From JAWXBM01 sp034440115 (lineage in GTDB: Bacteria; Pseudomonadota; Gammaproteobacteria; Xanthomonadales; SZUA-36), in contig JAWXBM010000080.1 in NCBI GenBank assembly GCA_034440115.1, forward strand, positions 1 to 64,000: a DNA stretch of 64,000 nucleotides. The letters run 5' to 3'. Positions 26,847 to 35,318 of this stretch are shown piece by piece. The translations under genes and the position numbers were made by a program. Below the pieces are notes generated by a model. The model did no database searches. It saw only the letters and a program-made list of their open reading frames with translations, and was not told the origin of the DNA. The number at the start of each line of letters is the position of its first letter. The stretch's first letter is position 1.

Positions 26847-27608
26847 ATGTACTTTCTTTACGCCGATGAAAGTGGAGACGTGGGCCTCCAAGGCAGCCCT
26901 ACTCAATACTTTTGCCTGAGTGGGTTGGTTGTTCATGAGCTGCGGTGGCACGAAACATTGGAAGCGATTATCGATTTTCGCCGCGTGCTCAAAGAACGAT
27001 ACAGCTTCAAGTTGCGTGAAGAATTGCATGCCGCTGATCTGTTACATCATCCAGGTGAAGCAGCGCGCATTCCGAAGTCCATCAGATTGAGAATGCTGCG
27101 AGACACTCTGGATTTTGAAGCGAAACTGGTTGATGTTTGTATCATCAATATCGTCGTGAAAAAAGCAAATAAATTGCCTGGAGCAGACATTTTCGAGATT
27201 GCGTGGACTACGCTGATCCAAAGATTTCATAACACGCTTTCACACAGAAATTTTCCCGGGCCGCAGAATGCCGACGACAGGGGGATCTTGATAGTAGATC
27301 AAACTGATGAAGTAAAACTGCGCAATCTGAGTCGCCGGATGAGAAGGCACAATCCGGTGCCTAATGCCTATGGTCAAGGTTATCGTGCGGCTCCGGTAAC
27401 AACCATCGTCGAGGATGCAGTTCACCGCAATTCTCTGCACTCGTATTTCATTCAATTGGCGGACGTGAATGCCTATTTTCTTTATCAAAAATACCAGGCT
27501 TGTGGATACGTGGCCAGAAAAGGGGCACGAAATTACTTCAGCCGCCTAGCACCGGTTTTGTGCACGGTAGCGAGCCGGAATCATGCGGAAGGAATCGTTG
27601 AGCGTTAA
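26847..27608 (+). CDS. DUF3800-family protein inside the restriction-modification operon
   Basis: Protein of 253 residues with the DUF3800 signature: N-terminal YADESGDVG with acidic residues (Asp8, Glu9, Asp12), a middle IIVDQTDE-like block, and a C-terminal QLADVNAYFL. This pattern suggests an RNase H-like fold with a metal site, but enzymatic activity is unproven. It follows mod by 27 bp and precedes res by 184 bp. The base composition looks more AT-rich than mod. DUF3800 genes are common passengers in defence islands, so an accessory antiphage role is plausible by association. Confidence 0.83.
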   Translation: MYFLYADESGDVGLQGSPTQYFCLSGLVVHELRWHETLEAIIDFRRVLKERYSFKLREELHAADLLHHPGEAARIPKSIRLRMLRDTLDFEAKLVDVCIINIVVKKANKLPGADIFEIAWTTLIQRFHNTLSHRNFPGPQNADDRGILIVDQTDEVKLRNLSRRMRRHNPVPNAYGQGYRAAPVTTIVEDAVHRNSLHSYFIQLADVNAYFLYQKYQACGYVARKGARNYFSRLAPVLCTVASRNHAEGIVER

Positions 27609-27622
27609 GGCACAAAAAGAAA

Positions 27623-27638
27623 GGGCCCTTGCGGGCCC
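27623..27638 (+). other. GC hairpin between DUF3800 gene and res
   Basis: gggccc-ttgc-gggccc palindrome 14 bp after the DUF3800 stop. No T-run follows on the plus strand, though an A-rich stretch precedes it, so it could act as terminator only for minus-strand transcription, where no gene is seen. It may protect mRNA ends or reduce read-through into res. Confidence 0.5.
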
Positions 27639-27792
27639 GATGGATCCTACTGTGGAGTCTAGCCCCAGGTCAGATCACGGTAACCACTGTAGTGGTTGTC
27701 AAGGAACGTGTCAATATGCAAGTTATTGATGTAAATAGTATTAATAGAGAAATCAACAACCTGAACAGAGCCAGCTTGGAACGCAAAGCCAT

Positions 27793-30534
27793 ATGAAACT
27801 GCAATTCGACGCCAATCAGGAATTCCAGCTACAGGCCATTGGGGCCACGGTAGACCTGTTCGCGGGCCAGCCCGATGCCTCGCAACACGGCATTTCGATG
27901 GCTGATAACGAGCTTTCCAGCCTGCGGTTGAACGAAGTGGGATTGGCCAATCAACGGGTGATTTCCGACCAGCAATGGTTGAAGAATCTGCAGCAGGTAC
28001 AGCAGGAACAAAAGCTGCCGGTTTCCGAGCGGCTGGAGCAGTTGCTGGACGAAGAAGGCAATGCAGTTGGCGATTTCCCCAATTTCACGGTGGAAATGGA
28101 AACCGGCACCGGCAAAACCTACGTCTATTTGCGCAGCATTCACGAACTGCACACCACCTACGGCTTCAAGAAGTTCGTCATAGTTGTGCCCTCGGTTGCG
28201 ATCCGTGAGGGTGTGCTTAAATCGCTGCAGATTACCGCTGAGCATTTCCAGACGCTGTACGACTTTGAGCGCGTGGAGTTCACCGTTTACGACTCGACCC
28301 GAGTAAACCAGTTGCGTAATTTCGCCTTGTCCGATGCTTTGCAAATCCTGGTGATCAATATCGATGCTTTTGCCAAGGATTCAGACGAAGACTCCAACGC
28401 TCGCCGCAAAGGCAATGTGATCAACCAACGGCGCGAAACCGGCATCAAACCCATCGAGTTTATTCAGGCCAGCTGCCCCATTGTGATTCTGGACGAGCCG
28501 CAAAACCTGGAAACCGAGAAGCGCAAGCAGGCCATTGCCCGCCTCAACCCTTTATGCACGCTGCGCTATTCCGCCACCCATCGCGATCCCTACAACCTGA
28601 TCTACAAACTCGACCCCATCCGCGCCTATGAATTGGGGCTGGTAAAGCAGATCAGCGTGGATTCGGTAATCGACCTGAGTAGCACCAACCAGGCTTTTAT
28701 CGAAGTACTGAACTTCACCAGCGGCGCCCGTTCCATTTCGGCCAAGGCCACCATCTGGGTGAACCAGAAAACCGGCCCGAAGAAAAAGCGCGTGACCCTG
28801 AAGAATGGTGATGACTTGTACCAACTGTCTCAGCAGCGGGAAATTTACCGCGATGGTTTTATCGTTAATGAGATTGATGCCGGTGAAGGCTTTGTGCGTT
28901 TCGCCAATGACGTGACAGCCCGCATTGGCGTGGTGCATGGCAACTTTCGTGAAAGCATACTCAAGCTGCAGATTGAAGCCACGGTGCGCCGCCATTTTGA
29001 AAAAGCCATCAAGCTGGAGCGCCAGGGCATCAAGGTGTTGTCGGTATTCTTTATCGACCGTGTGGCCAGTTATCGCGTGTACAACGACGATGGCAGCACC
29101 ACCCTGGGACCCTTTGGCCAGTGGTTTGAAACCCTCTTTCAGCAATATGTCGCGAAACCTGAGTTTGCTGGCCTTTATGATTTGGCCATTGAGAAAGTGC
29201 ATAACGGCTATTTCGCGCAAGACAAACGCTCGGTGTCACCCTATGGTGAGTCAGATCACCGCACCAAAGGTGATGCCGAGACCGGTGCCTTTGAGCTGAT
29301 CATGCGCGACAAGGAACGACTGCTCGACCCGGCGGAACCGTTGCGCTTCATCTTCAGTCATTCCGCCCTGCGGGAGGGCTGGGACAACCCCAATGTGTTT
29401 CAGATCTGCACGCTGGCAGAGGCGAGTTCCGAAATCCGCAAGCGGCAGGAAATTGGTCGTGGAATGCGCTTGTGTGTGGATCAAAGCGGACAGCGGGTGT
29501 TCAATCGCCAGGTCAATCGGCTTACCGTTATTGCCAACGAATCTTACGAAGACTTTGCCCGCCAGTTACAAACCGAACTGGAAGAGGACGGTGTGGAATT
29601 CAAAGAGGGCCTGATCCAGAACGAAAAGGAAAAGGTGCAGATCAAGCTGCGCAAGGGCTATGAAACCGATACACGTTTTCTGGAGCTGTGGCAGCACATC
29701 CAGCAGAAAACGCGCTATAGGGTGCGCTACACCACTGCAGAGCTGATCGAGCGCAGCGCCGGGTCCATTAAGGCAGGAATGCAGAAACTGCAGAAACCTT
29801 CAATTGCATTGTCCAGGGCAGAGCTGGACATTTCTAGCCGGGGGGTGACTGGGCGGCAGACGGGTTATCGAACGGAGACCGTAGAAGCCGATTTTGTGAT
29901 GCCGGATTTTGTCACCCAGGTTCAGGCTCGTACCGGCCTTTCCCGTTCTACTGTGGCCCGGATTCTGTTGGAATCAGGCCGCTTGCAGGACGCCCGAAAC
30001 AACCCACAGCTATTCATTGAACATGCGGCTGAACGTATCAATGCACAGAAACGTGAACTGTTGGTCAGTGGCGTGGAGTATCTGAAGCTTTATGGTGCGG
30101 TTTATGAAATGCATCGGTTTAAAAACAGCGATCTTGCCGAGTTTTTCAAAAATAATTTGATTGCAGTACAGAAACAGGAAAAAACCCTGTTTTCACACAT
30201 CGTAATCGATTCGAATTCGGGCCCTGAGCGGCAATTTGCGGAAGCCTGCGAGAACAACGACGATGTGTTGTTTTACATCAAGCTGCCGGACTGGTTCAAA
30301 ATCGATACGCCGGTGGGCAAATACAATCCGGACTGGGCCTTGGTCTATCAGAATTATGAGCAACTGTATTTTGTGGCCGAAACCAAGGGCACAACCGGTG
30401 TTGGGGCAGGCATTGCGGAAGACCTGCTGAGGCCGATGGAGCAGTTAAAAATCGAATGCGGCAGGCGGCATTTCAAGAATTTCGAGAACGTGCAGTTCAA
30501 GGTAGTTGGTAAGCTGCAGGAATTGTTGGGCTAA
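27793..30534 (+). CDS. res: Type III restriction subunit (Res), DEAD-box helicase/endonuclease
   Basis: Protein of 913 residues. The superfamily-2 motor shows METGTGKTYVYLR (Walker A, about residue 104), VILDEPQNLE (motif II, about 233), YSATHRDPYN (motif III) and EIRKRQEIGRGMRL (motif VI, about 555). The C-terminal nuclease has the PD-(D/E)xK pattern: YNPDWALVY (about 845) and FVAETKG (about 862). Together with Mod it cuts DNA carrying oppositely oriented unmodified sites. The helicase and nuclease motifs are intact, so the system looks functional. It lies about 1 kb downstream of mod with DUF3800 in between. Confidence 0.94.
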   Translation: MKLQFDANQEFQLQAIGATVDLFAGQPDASQHGISMADNELSSLRLNEVGLANQRVISDQQWLKNLQQVQQEQKLPVSERLEQLLDEEGNAVGDFPNFTVEMETGTGKTYVYLRSIHELHTTYGFKKFVIVVPSVAIREGVLKSLQITAEHFQTLYDFERVEFTVYDSTRVNQLRNFALSDALQILVINIDAFAKDSDEDSNARRKGNVINQRRETGIKPIEFIQASCPIVILDEPQNLETEKRKQAIARLNPLCTLRYSATHRDPYNLIYKLDPIRAYELGLVKQISVDSVIDLSSTNQAFIEVLNFTSGARSISAKATIWVNQKTGPKKKRVTLKNGDDLYQLSQQREIYRDGFIVNEIDAGEGFVRFANDVTARIGVVHGNFRESILKLQIEATVRRHFEKAIKLERQGIKVLSVFFIDRVASYRVYNDDGSTTLGPFGQWFETLFQQYVAKPEFAGLYDLAIEKVHNGYFAQDKRSVSPYGESDHRTKGDAETGAFELIMRDKERLLDPAEPLRFIFSHSALREGWDNPNVFQICTLAEASSEIRKRQEIGRGMRLCVDQSGQRVFNRQVNRLTVIANESYEDFARQLQTELEEDGVEFKEGLIQNEKEKVQIKLRKGYETDTRFLELWQHIQQKTRYRVRYTTAELIERSAGSIKAGMQKLQKPSIALSRAELDISSRGVTGRQTGYRTETVEADFVMPDFVTQVQARTGLSRSTVARILLESGRLQDARNNPQLFIEHAAERINAQKRELLVSGVEYLKLYGAVYEMHRFKNSDLAEFFKNNLIAVQKQEKTLFSHIVIDSNSGPERQFAEACENNDDVLFYIKLPDWFKIDTPVGKYNPDWALVYQNYEQLYFVAETKGTTGVGAGIAEDLLRPMEQLKIECGRRHFKNFENVQFKVVGKLQELLG

Positions 30535-30540
30535 CTAATT

Positions 30541-30675
30541 GGCCGGGTTTTGGATCCCGGCTCCCCGGATCGAGCCCGGGGCAAGCGGGGGCCGGGATGA
30601 CGTTAGAAATCGGCCGGGATGACGTTCCATCTCCGTCATGCCGGGCTCGACCCGGCATCCATTTCGATGCCCGGA
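30541..30675. repeat. GC-rich palindromic repeat cluster
   Basis: Just after the res stop: an imperfect palindrome (ggatcccggctccccgg…), then ggccgggatgacgtt twice (30591-30605 and 30612-30626), then gtcatgccgggctcgaccc. These are arms of the common GTCATGCCGGG…CCCGGCATCC interspersed element. It marks the right edge of the restriction-modification island and may end the res transcript. Confidence 0.65.
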
Positions 30676-30752
30676 AGTAATAGCACCCTCCAGCTTGCCA
30701 AACAGTAGAATCACCTGGTCACACTATTTGAACTAGGGAAACTCACAAATCC

Positions 30753-31856
30753 ATGCACCTGGGCACCATCGCATTGTTAAAATTCTTTGAACAGCACCGC
30801 GAAGATGATTCGCTGGTGTTGGTCACCATCATTGGTACCGAAGGATCCACCTATCGCAAGCCTGGCGCCATGATGCTGATCTCGCAGGATCGCCAGTATG
30901 TGGGCATGATTTCCGGTGGCTGCCTGGAAGGCGATCTGTTGCACCATGCTGATGATGTTTTTGCCACCGGCCAGGCCCGGAAAATCACCTACGATATGCA
31001 TGCGGGCGATGAACTGGTGTGGAGCCTGGGCATCGGCTGTGATGGCATCATTCACTTGTTACTGCAGAAACTGGATCGCATTGACGGTTTCCCCATGCTT
31101 GATTGGATCACCTCATCGCTGGCTGCGAGGCAGGCCGTTATGCTGGCGATGAAACTAGCAGATGATGATTCCGGGCCAGATTTGGGTGAACCGGGCCTTG
31201 GTGAGATCGGCTTGATCAATTCCGTGAATAAGGCTTTTGGAGAAGAGCGGCTGGTGAGCGCAGCCAGTGAGGCCGTATCAAGTGATTGGCCAGTCTGGCG
31301 CAGCCAACAGCGGGCTGATTCAGCCGTTTTGTTGATCAATATGCCACCGCAGCCCCGCGTGTTGTTGTGTGGCGCCGGCCCCGACGCCGTGCCGGTTGCT
31401 GCCCAGTTTGCCAAACTGGGTTGGGATTGCATCGTGGTTGATCATCGCTCGGGCTATGCCATGCCAGAACGATTCAGTCCGGGTTGTGAAACCCTGGTCA
31501 GTCGCCCGGAAAAACTGCACCTGGTTCTGGATCTGCAACAGATTGATGCGGCCGTGATCATGGCGCATCACCTGGAAAATGATGCGGCCTATCTGCGACA
31601 ACTCGCGCCTTTGCTGGGTGATGAGCAAAGCCCCGGAAACCTGGCTTATTTAGGCGTGCTAGGCCCTGCTGCAAGAAGGAACAAACTATGCGAGATGGCG
31701 GGATGTTCCAATGCGCTGGTGCATGGCCCGGTGGGGCTGGATATAGGTGCTGAACTGCCTGAGGCCATTGCCCTGTCCATTGCGGCCGAGATTCACGCCG
31801 TGCTCAACCAGCGCAATGGTTTCTCCCTGACCCATAAAGTCACAGCAACATTGTGA
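30753..31856 (+). CDS. XdhC/CoxI-family molybdenum-cofactor insertion protein
   Basis: Protein of 367 residues. The N-terminal XdhC domain shows TEGSTYRKPGAMML and ISGGCLEGDL (about residues 55-64), and the C-terminal Rossmann domain has LLCGAGPDAVPVAAQFAKLG (about 205) and a closing HGPVGLDIGAELPEAIALSI. XdhC binds and protects molybdenum cofactor, helping its sulfuration and insertion into xanthine-dehydrogenase-type enzymes. The next gene encodes a cofactor nucleotidyltransferase and overlaps by 4 bp, so both serve a molybdenum hydroxylase. No structural gene for such an enzyme is in the window. Confidence 0.92.
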   Translation: MHLGTIALLKFFEQHREDDSLVLVTIIGTEGSTYRKPGAMMLISQDRQYVGMISGGCLEGDLLHHADDVFATGQARKITYDMHAGDELVWSLGIGCDGIIHLLLQKLDRIDGFPMLDWITSSLAARQAVMLAMKLADDDSGPDLGEPGLGEIGLINSVNKAFGEERLVSAASEAVSSDWPVWRSQQRADSAVLLINMPPQPRVLLCGAGPDAVPVAAQFAKLGWDCIVVDHRSGYAMPERFSPGCETLVSRPEKLHLVLDLQQIDAAVIMAHHLENDAAYLRQLAPLLGDEQSPGNLAYLGVLGPAARRNKLCEMAGCSNALVHGPVGLDIGAELPEAIALSIAAEIHAVLNQRNGFSLTHKVTATL

Positions 31857-32434
31857 ACACATTGGGTGCCTTGTTGCTGGCGGCAGGTAACTCCAGCCGC
31901 CTGGGCCAATCCAAGCAGTTGCTGGAAATCGATGGTGAGCCATTGGTTCGACGGCAGGCCCGCACGCTGCTGGCACTGAATCCGGTTTGCGTCATTGTGC
32001 TAACGGGCGCTGAACAAAAAGCCGTTGAGCTGGCCCTGGATGGACTACCGGTGCATTTGGTGCATAACGAAAATTGGTCGCAGGGCATGGGCAGTTCTTT
32101 GGCTTGTGGCATTCGGGCCATGCCTGAGCGGGTGCGTGGTGCGCTGCTGTTACTCTGCGATCAGTGGAAAATCACGACTGAAGATTTGTTGGCATTGACC
32201 CAGGCCTGGGAACAATCTCCAGCTTCGGCAGTGACCGCTGAATGGATCGACGAGTCAGCTCAGAACCAATTCGGACCGCCAGTGGTTTTCCCCCGTGCCT
32301 TGTTTTCCAGTCTGATCAAGCTGCAAGGAGAGCATGGTGCCCAAAAACTGATTCGGCGTTATAAGGGCGGGGTGCAACGGGTCGTGCTGCCGCATGCGGC
32401 TGTCGATATTGACCAAAAATCTGACCTGCCCTGA
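31853..32434 (+). CDS. MocA-like molybdenum cofactor nucleotidyltransferase
   Basis: Protein of 193 residues starting at a GTG that overlaps the XdhC stop. The nucleotidyltransferase signature LLLAAGNSSRLGQSKQLLEI is at residues 7-26, and LLLCDQW (about 100) carries the metal-binding Asp. MobA/MocA proteins attach CMP or GMP to molybdopterin; pairing with XdhC favours the CMP-type MocA for xanthine dehydrogenase-like enzymes. Family and context agree, the nucleotide choice is inferred. Confidence 0.88.
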   Translation: MNTLGALLLAAGNSSRLGQSKQLLEIDGEPLVRRQARTLLALNPVCVIVLTGAEQKAVELALDGLPVHLVHNENWSQGMGSSLACGIRAMPERVRGALLLLCDQWKITTEDLLALTQAWEQSPASAVTAEWIDESAQNQFGPPVVFPRALFSSLIKLQGEHGAQKLIRRYKGGVQRVVLPHAAVDIDQKSDLP

Positions 32435-32541
32435 ACTGCCAGAAAGCGCTGACAACCCAGTGCCACATGATCCAGCGCAGCGCTTACGCTACTAAATATG
32501 TCTACACTCACCCCTAAGTCTTGGCTTATGGTGAGTTTCGC

Positions 32542-33768
32542 ATGAATGATCCTGACGACCCTTCAATTCACAACACCCGCAACAATGCAGGTCGGAATAA
32601 ATCCTTTGTGCCATTCGCCTACGGCTTCCGCCCGTTCTTTTTGCTGACGGGTTGGTTCGCCGTATTCAGTATGGGCGCCTGGTTGTTGATATTTTCCACC
32701 GGTATGCCGCTCACGGCTGCATTACCGTTGCCCATGTTGCATGGCCACGAAATGCTGTTTGGGCTGGTCAGCGCCGCCATTGCCGGCTTCCTGTTGACGG
32801 CCGTGCCCAGTTGGACGGGCACCCGCGGTTTTGGTGGGTTACCGTTGGTCATACTCACGGTCACCTGGTTGCTCGGCCGAGTATTTTTTCTGCTCGCTGG
32901 AATAGTGCCATTCGGGCTGCTTGCCTTTACTGAACTCGCATTCTTGCCCATGCTGGCCGTGTTCATTGCGCCTCCACTGATACGCTCACGCAATCGCAAT
33001 ACCCCCCTGTTGGGTGTGCTGCTATTGCTGTGGCTTGCTGATGCCGCTTTTCTGCTCGCCATGCACAATTCCGATATCGGCATGGCGGCCAAAAGTATTT
33101 TCGCCACACTCAATGTCGTGCTGTTGTTGATCACGATTATTGGTGGGCGCATTGTGCCGGCCTTTACTTCTAGTGCCCTGCGCAAAAACGGTATTAACGC
33201 GACTATGCGCAGTTGGCCCTGGCTGGAGCGCGTAGTCATTGTGCTGATGGTGCTGATGTTGCTGGTCGATCTGTGGAGCCCTGACGTGCGAATCACCGGC
33301 GCGGTGGCTGCACTGGCAGCGCTGGTGCAGTTGCTGCGGCTATCGGGTTGGAATGGCTGGCGCACACGCAAAGAGCCCATTGTCTGGATACTGCATGCGG
33401 GCTATGCCTGGATTCCCATGGGCCTGCTGCTCAAGGCCTGTTTCATGCTGGGTGGGTTTCCCTGGGCGGCTTTCTGGCAGCACGCACTCGGTGCCGGTGC
33501 GGCTGCGACCATGATATTGGCCGTCATGTCGCGCGCGACCTTGGGCCATACTGGCAGGCCCTTGCAGGTAGCGCCGATCATGGCCTGGTCATATGGCTTG
33601 TTGATCGCTGCCGTGCTGGTGCGGGTACTGGGGCCGGCATTGTTACCGCTGTCCTATATCGTTTCGATCAAACTGGCCGGAGCACTGTGGCTAGCGGCCT
33701 GGCTCATTTACGCCGTGGTTTACACGCCCATACTGCTCAAGCCACGGCTTGATGGAAAGCCGGGTTAA
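32542..33768 (+). CDS. nnrS: NnrS-family membrane protein
   Basis: Protein of about 408 residues from the ATG at 32542 (a TTG at 32521 is possible). NnrS proteins are heme- and copper-containing inner-membrane proteins that relieve nitric oxide stress. About 11-12 hydrophobic segments are visible. Conserved family blocks are PFAYGFRPFFLL, MLHGHEMLFG (His ligands, about residues 69-71), GGRIVPAFTSSAL, HALGAGAAATMILAVMSRATLGHTGR and the C-terminal YIVSIKLAGALWLAAWLIY. No denitrification genes are adjacent. Confidence 0.92.
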   Translation: MNDPDDPSIHNTRNNAGRNKSFVPFAYGFRPFFLLTGWFAVFSMGAWLLIFSTGMPLTAALPLPMLHGHEMLFGLVSAAIAGFLLTAVPSWTGTRGFGGLPLVILTVTWLLGRVFFLLAGIVPFGLLAFTELAFLPMLAVFIAPPLIRSRNRNTPLLGVLLLLWLADAAFLLAMHNSDIGMAAKSIFATLNVVLLLITIIGGRIVPAFTSSALRKNGINATMRSWPWLERVVIVLMVLMLLVDLWSPDVRITGAVAALAALVQLLRLSGWNGWRTRKEPIVWILHAGYAWIPMGLLLKACFMLGGFPWAAFWQHALGAGAAATMILAVMSRATLGHTGRPLQVAPIMAWSYGLLIAAVLVRVLGPALLPLSYIVSIKLAGALWLAAWLIYAVVYTPILLKPRLDGKPG

Positions 33769-33826
33769 CTGCCCAATCCAGAGCGTTATGCTAAAAAGAA
33801 CCAACAGGTATGCAAGGAGAAAAGCC

Positions 33827-34582
33827 ATGCCCGGAGTAGAAAAAAAGGTTGCCCTGGTCACCGGTGCCGGGCGCGGCATTGGCCTGGCTGCGGCTCGTTT
33901 GCTTGCGTCCCGCGGGGCGCAAGTGATGTGCGTTGCGCGCAGTGAAACTGAGTTGGCTGCCACCGGGCTGGATTTTGTGGCGGCTGATCTGGGCACGCTG
34001 GAGGGGTGTGAGCAGGCGGTTGATGCAACAGAAAAAAGCCTGGGACCGGTTGATATTCTGGTGTGTAACCATGGTCTCGGTTCAGCACATGAGCAATTGC
34101 TGTGGCTGCAATCGCCGGAGACATGGCGTCAAAGCATGAGTATTAACCTGGACGGGCCGTTCTACCTTACCCGCCGCGTTATGGCTTCCATGGTGCAGCG
34201 TGGTTTTGGCAGGCTGGTGTACACCAGTTCGACGGCTGGCCTGGTTGCAGAACACAGCGGCAGTGCGTATAACGCTTCCAAAGCGGGCTTGCTGGGCTTG
34301 ATGCGATCTGCCGCTCAGGATGGAGGAGCTTACGGTATAACCGCCAACGCGGTATTACCTGGCTGGGTCAAAACGGAAATGGCTGATCGTTCAGCACAGG
34401 CTGAAGCGCACCAGCGAGGTGTTTCTACCGAGCAGATCTGGCAGGAGCGAGCGGCTCTGTATCAAGCCGGTCGCGTGGCCACTCCTCAAGAGGTGGCTGA
34501 AATGATTGTTTTCCTGACTTCTGAGGAATCCAGCGGCGTGAGCGGTGAATCAATTCGCGTTGCCTTGGGCAGCGTTTGGTAA
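33827..34582 (+). CDS. Short-chain dehydrogenase/reductase (FabG-like)
   Basis: Protein of 251 residues from the ATG at 33827, preceded by AAGGAGAAAAGCC; a longer frame from 33749 overlaps nnrS and is not favoured. Rossmann motif TGAGRGIG (about residues 12-19), NHG (about 77), catalytic Ser in YTSSTAG (about 133) and Tyr-Lys in YNASK (about 148-152). Its last codon precedes the next gene's ATG directly (34580-34582 then 34583), suggesting translational coupling to the decarboxylase. Substrate unknown. Confidence 0.87.
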   Translation: MPGVEKKVALVTGAGRGIGLAAARLLASRGAQVMCVARSETELAATGLDFVAADLGTLEGCEQAVDATEKSLGPVDILVCNHGLGSAHEQLLWLQSPETWRQSMSINLDGPFYLTRRVMASMVQRGFGRLVYTSSTAGLVAEHSGSAYNASKAGLLGLMRSAAQDGGAYGITANAVLPGWVKTEMADRSAQAEAHQRGVSTEQIWQERAALYQAGRVATPQEVAEMIVFLTSEESSGVSGESIRVALGSVW

Positions 34583-35314
34583 ATGGAACAAAACAGGAGT
34601 GAAACCCCCTTATACGATGCCTATCGCAAATTCATGGCGAATCCCGGAACGCCGTTTACGGTGCCCGGCCACAAACGCAACCCGGAGCTGATTGATCCTC
34701 TGCTGGCGCAGGATGCACCGCACTATTGTGGTGTTGAAGATCGCCGCGTGAGCACTCGAAGGCTGGCGGCAGGAGAAGCGCTTGCGGCTGAACTGTGGGG
34801 GGCCGACTGGTGTGGCTTTTCGGTGCAGGGCTCTACGCATGGCAACGAGGCCATGGCTTTAACCCTGGGTAAACCCGGCGACAAAGTGATTATTGCCCGA
34901 ACCCTGCACAAGTCGATGTTTTTCGGACTGGTTTTGGCCGGCTTGCAGCCGGTTTGGGTAAGACCGGATATCGACGCAGAAACCGGCCTTACTGCCGGCA
35001 TGTCAGTAAGACGCATTGAGCAGGCCTTGCAACAACATCCCGATGTCAAAGGCATCATGCTGGTTGAACCCAGCTATGTGGGCGGCGTATCGAATGTGAA
35101 GGCCATTGCCGATGCGGCACATGCACACGGCATTCCCCTCGTAGTCGATGCCGCCTGGGGCGGTCATCTCGGGTTTCACCCCGACTTGCCGCTCAATGCC
35201 ATTCAGTCGGGAGCGGATGCACTGGTCACCAGCGTTCACAAGCACCTGACCGGCTTCACGCAATCGTCCCTGGTTCTGGCTCAGGGTCGGTATCTGGATA
35301 TCGGCCGCCTTTGA
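34583..35314 (+). CDS. Orn/Lys/Arg decarboxylase-type PLP enzyme, N-terminal part before a +1 frameshift site
   Basis: The first 243 codons of a group III-like PLP decarboxylase, as in the short arginine/lysine/ornithine decarboxylases of about 480 residues. Visible blocks: FTVPGHKRN (about residue 27), WCGFSVQGSTHGN (about 75), VDAAWGGHLGFHP (about 189) and the PLP Lys in TSVHKHLTGFTQS (Lys220). The frame ends in CGC-CTT-TGA at 35306-35314. The next frame continues at once with EGLHTTSPSGA, the segment that follows in family members. The whole would be about 475 residues. Either a one-base insertion in the TTT or programmed +1 frameshifting explains it. Confidence 0.83.
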   Translation: MEQNRSETPLYDAYRKFMANPGTPFTVPGHKRNPELIDPLLAQDAPHYCGVEDRRVSTRRLAAGEALAAELWGADWCGFSVQGSTHGNEAMALTLGKPGDKVIIARTLHKSMFFGLVLAGLQPVWVRPDIDAETGLTAGMSVRRIEQALQQHPDVKGIMLVEPSYVGGVSNVKAIADAAHAHGIPLVVDAAWGGHLGFHPDLPLNAIQSGADALVTSVHKHLTGFTQSSLVLAQGRYLDIGRL

Positions 35315-35318
35315 GGGT
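35306..35318 (+). other. CTT-TGA frameshift site inside the decarboxylase gene
   Basis: Zero-frame codons CGC CTT TGA; a +1 slip on CTT to TTT lets GAG GGT TTG CAC be read, restoring R-L-E-G-L-H-T-T-S-P. CUU-UGA is the very slip site used in release factor 2 (prfB) autoregulation. A clear AGGGGG-type stimulator at the prfB spacing is not present (GGCCGC instead), and the base after TGA is G rather than C. Confidence 0.6.

Noticed and set aside
27613..27792. Possible promoter or small gene between the DUF3800 gene and res
   Set aside because: Only a GC hairpin is clear; no convincing -35/-10 pair or open frame with a ribosome site was found.
32619..33380. 253-codon frame antisense to nnrS
   Set aside because: Low-complexity Ser/Asn/Pro translation typical of the reverse of membrane-protein codons.
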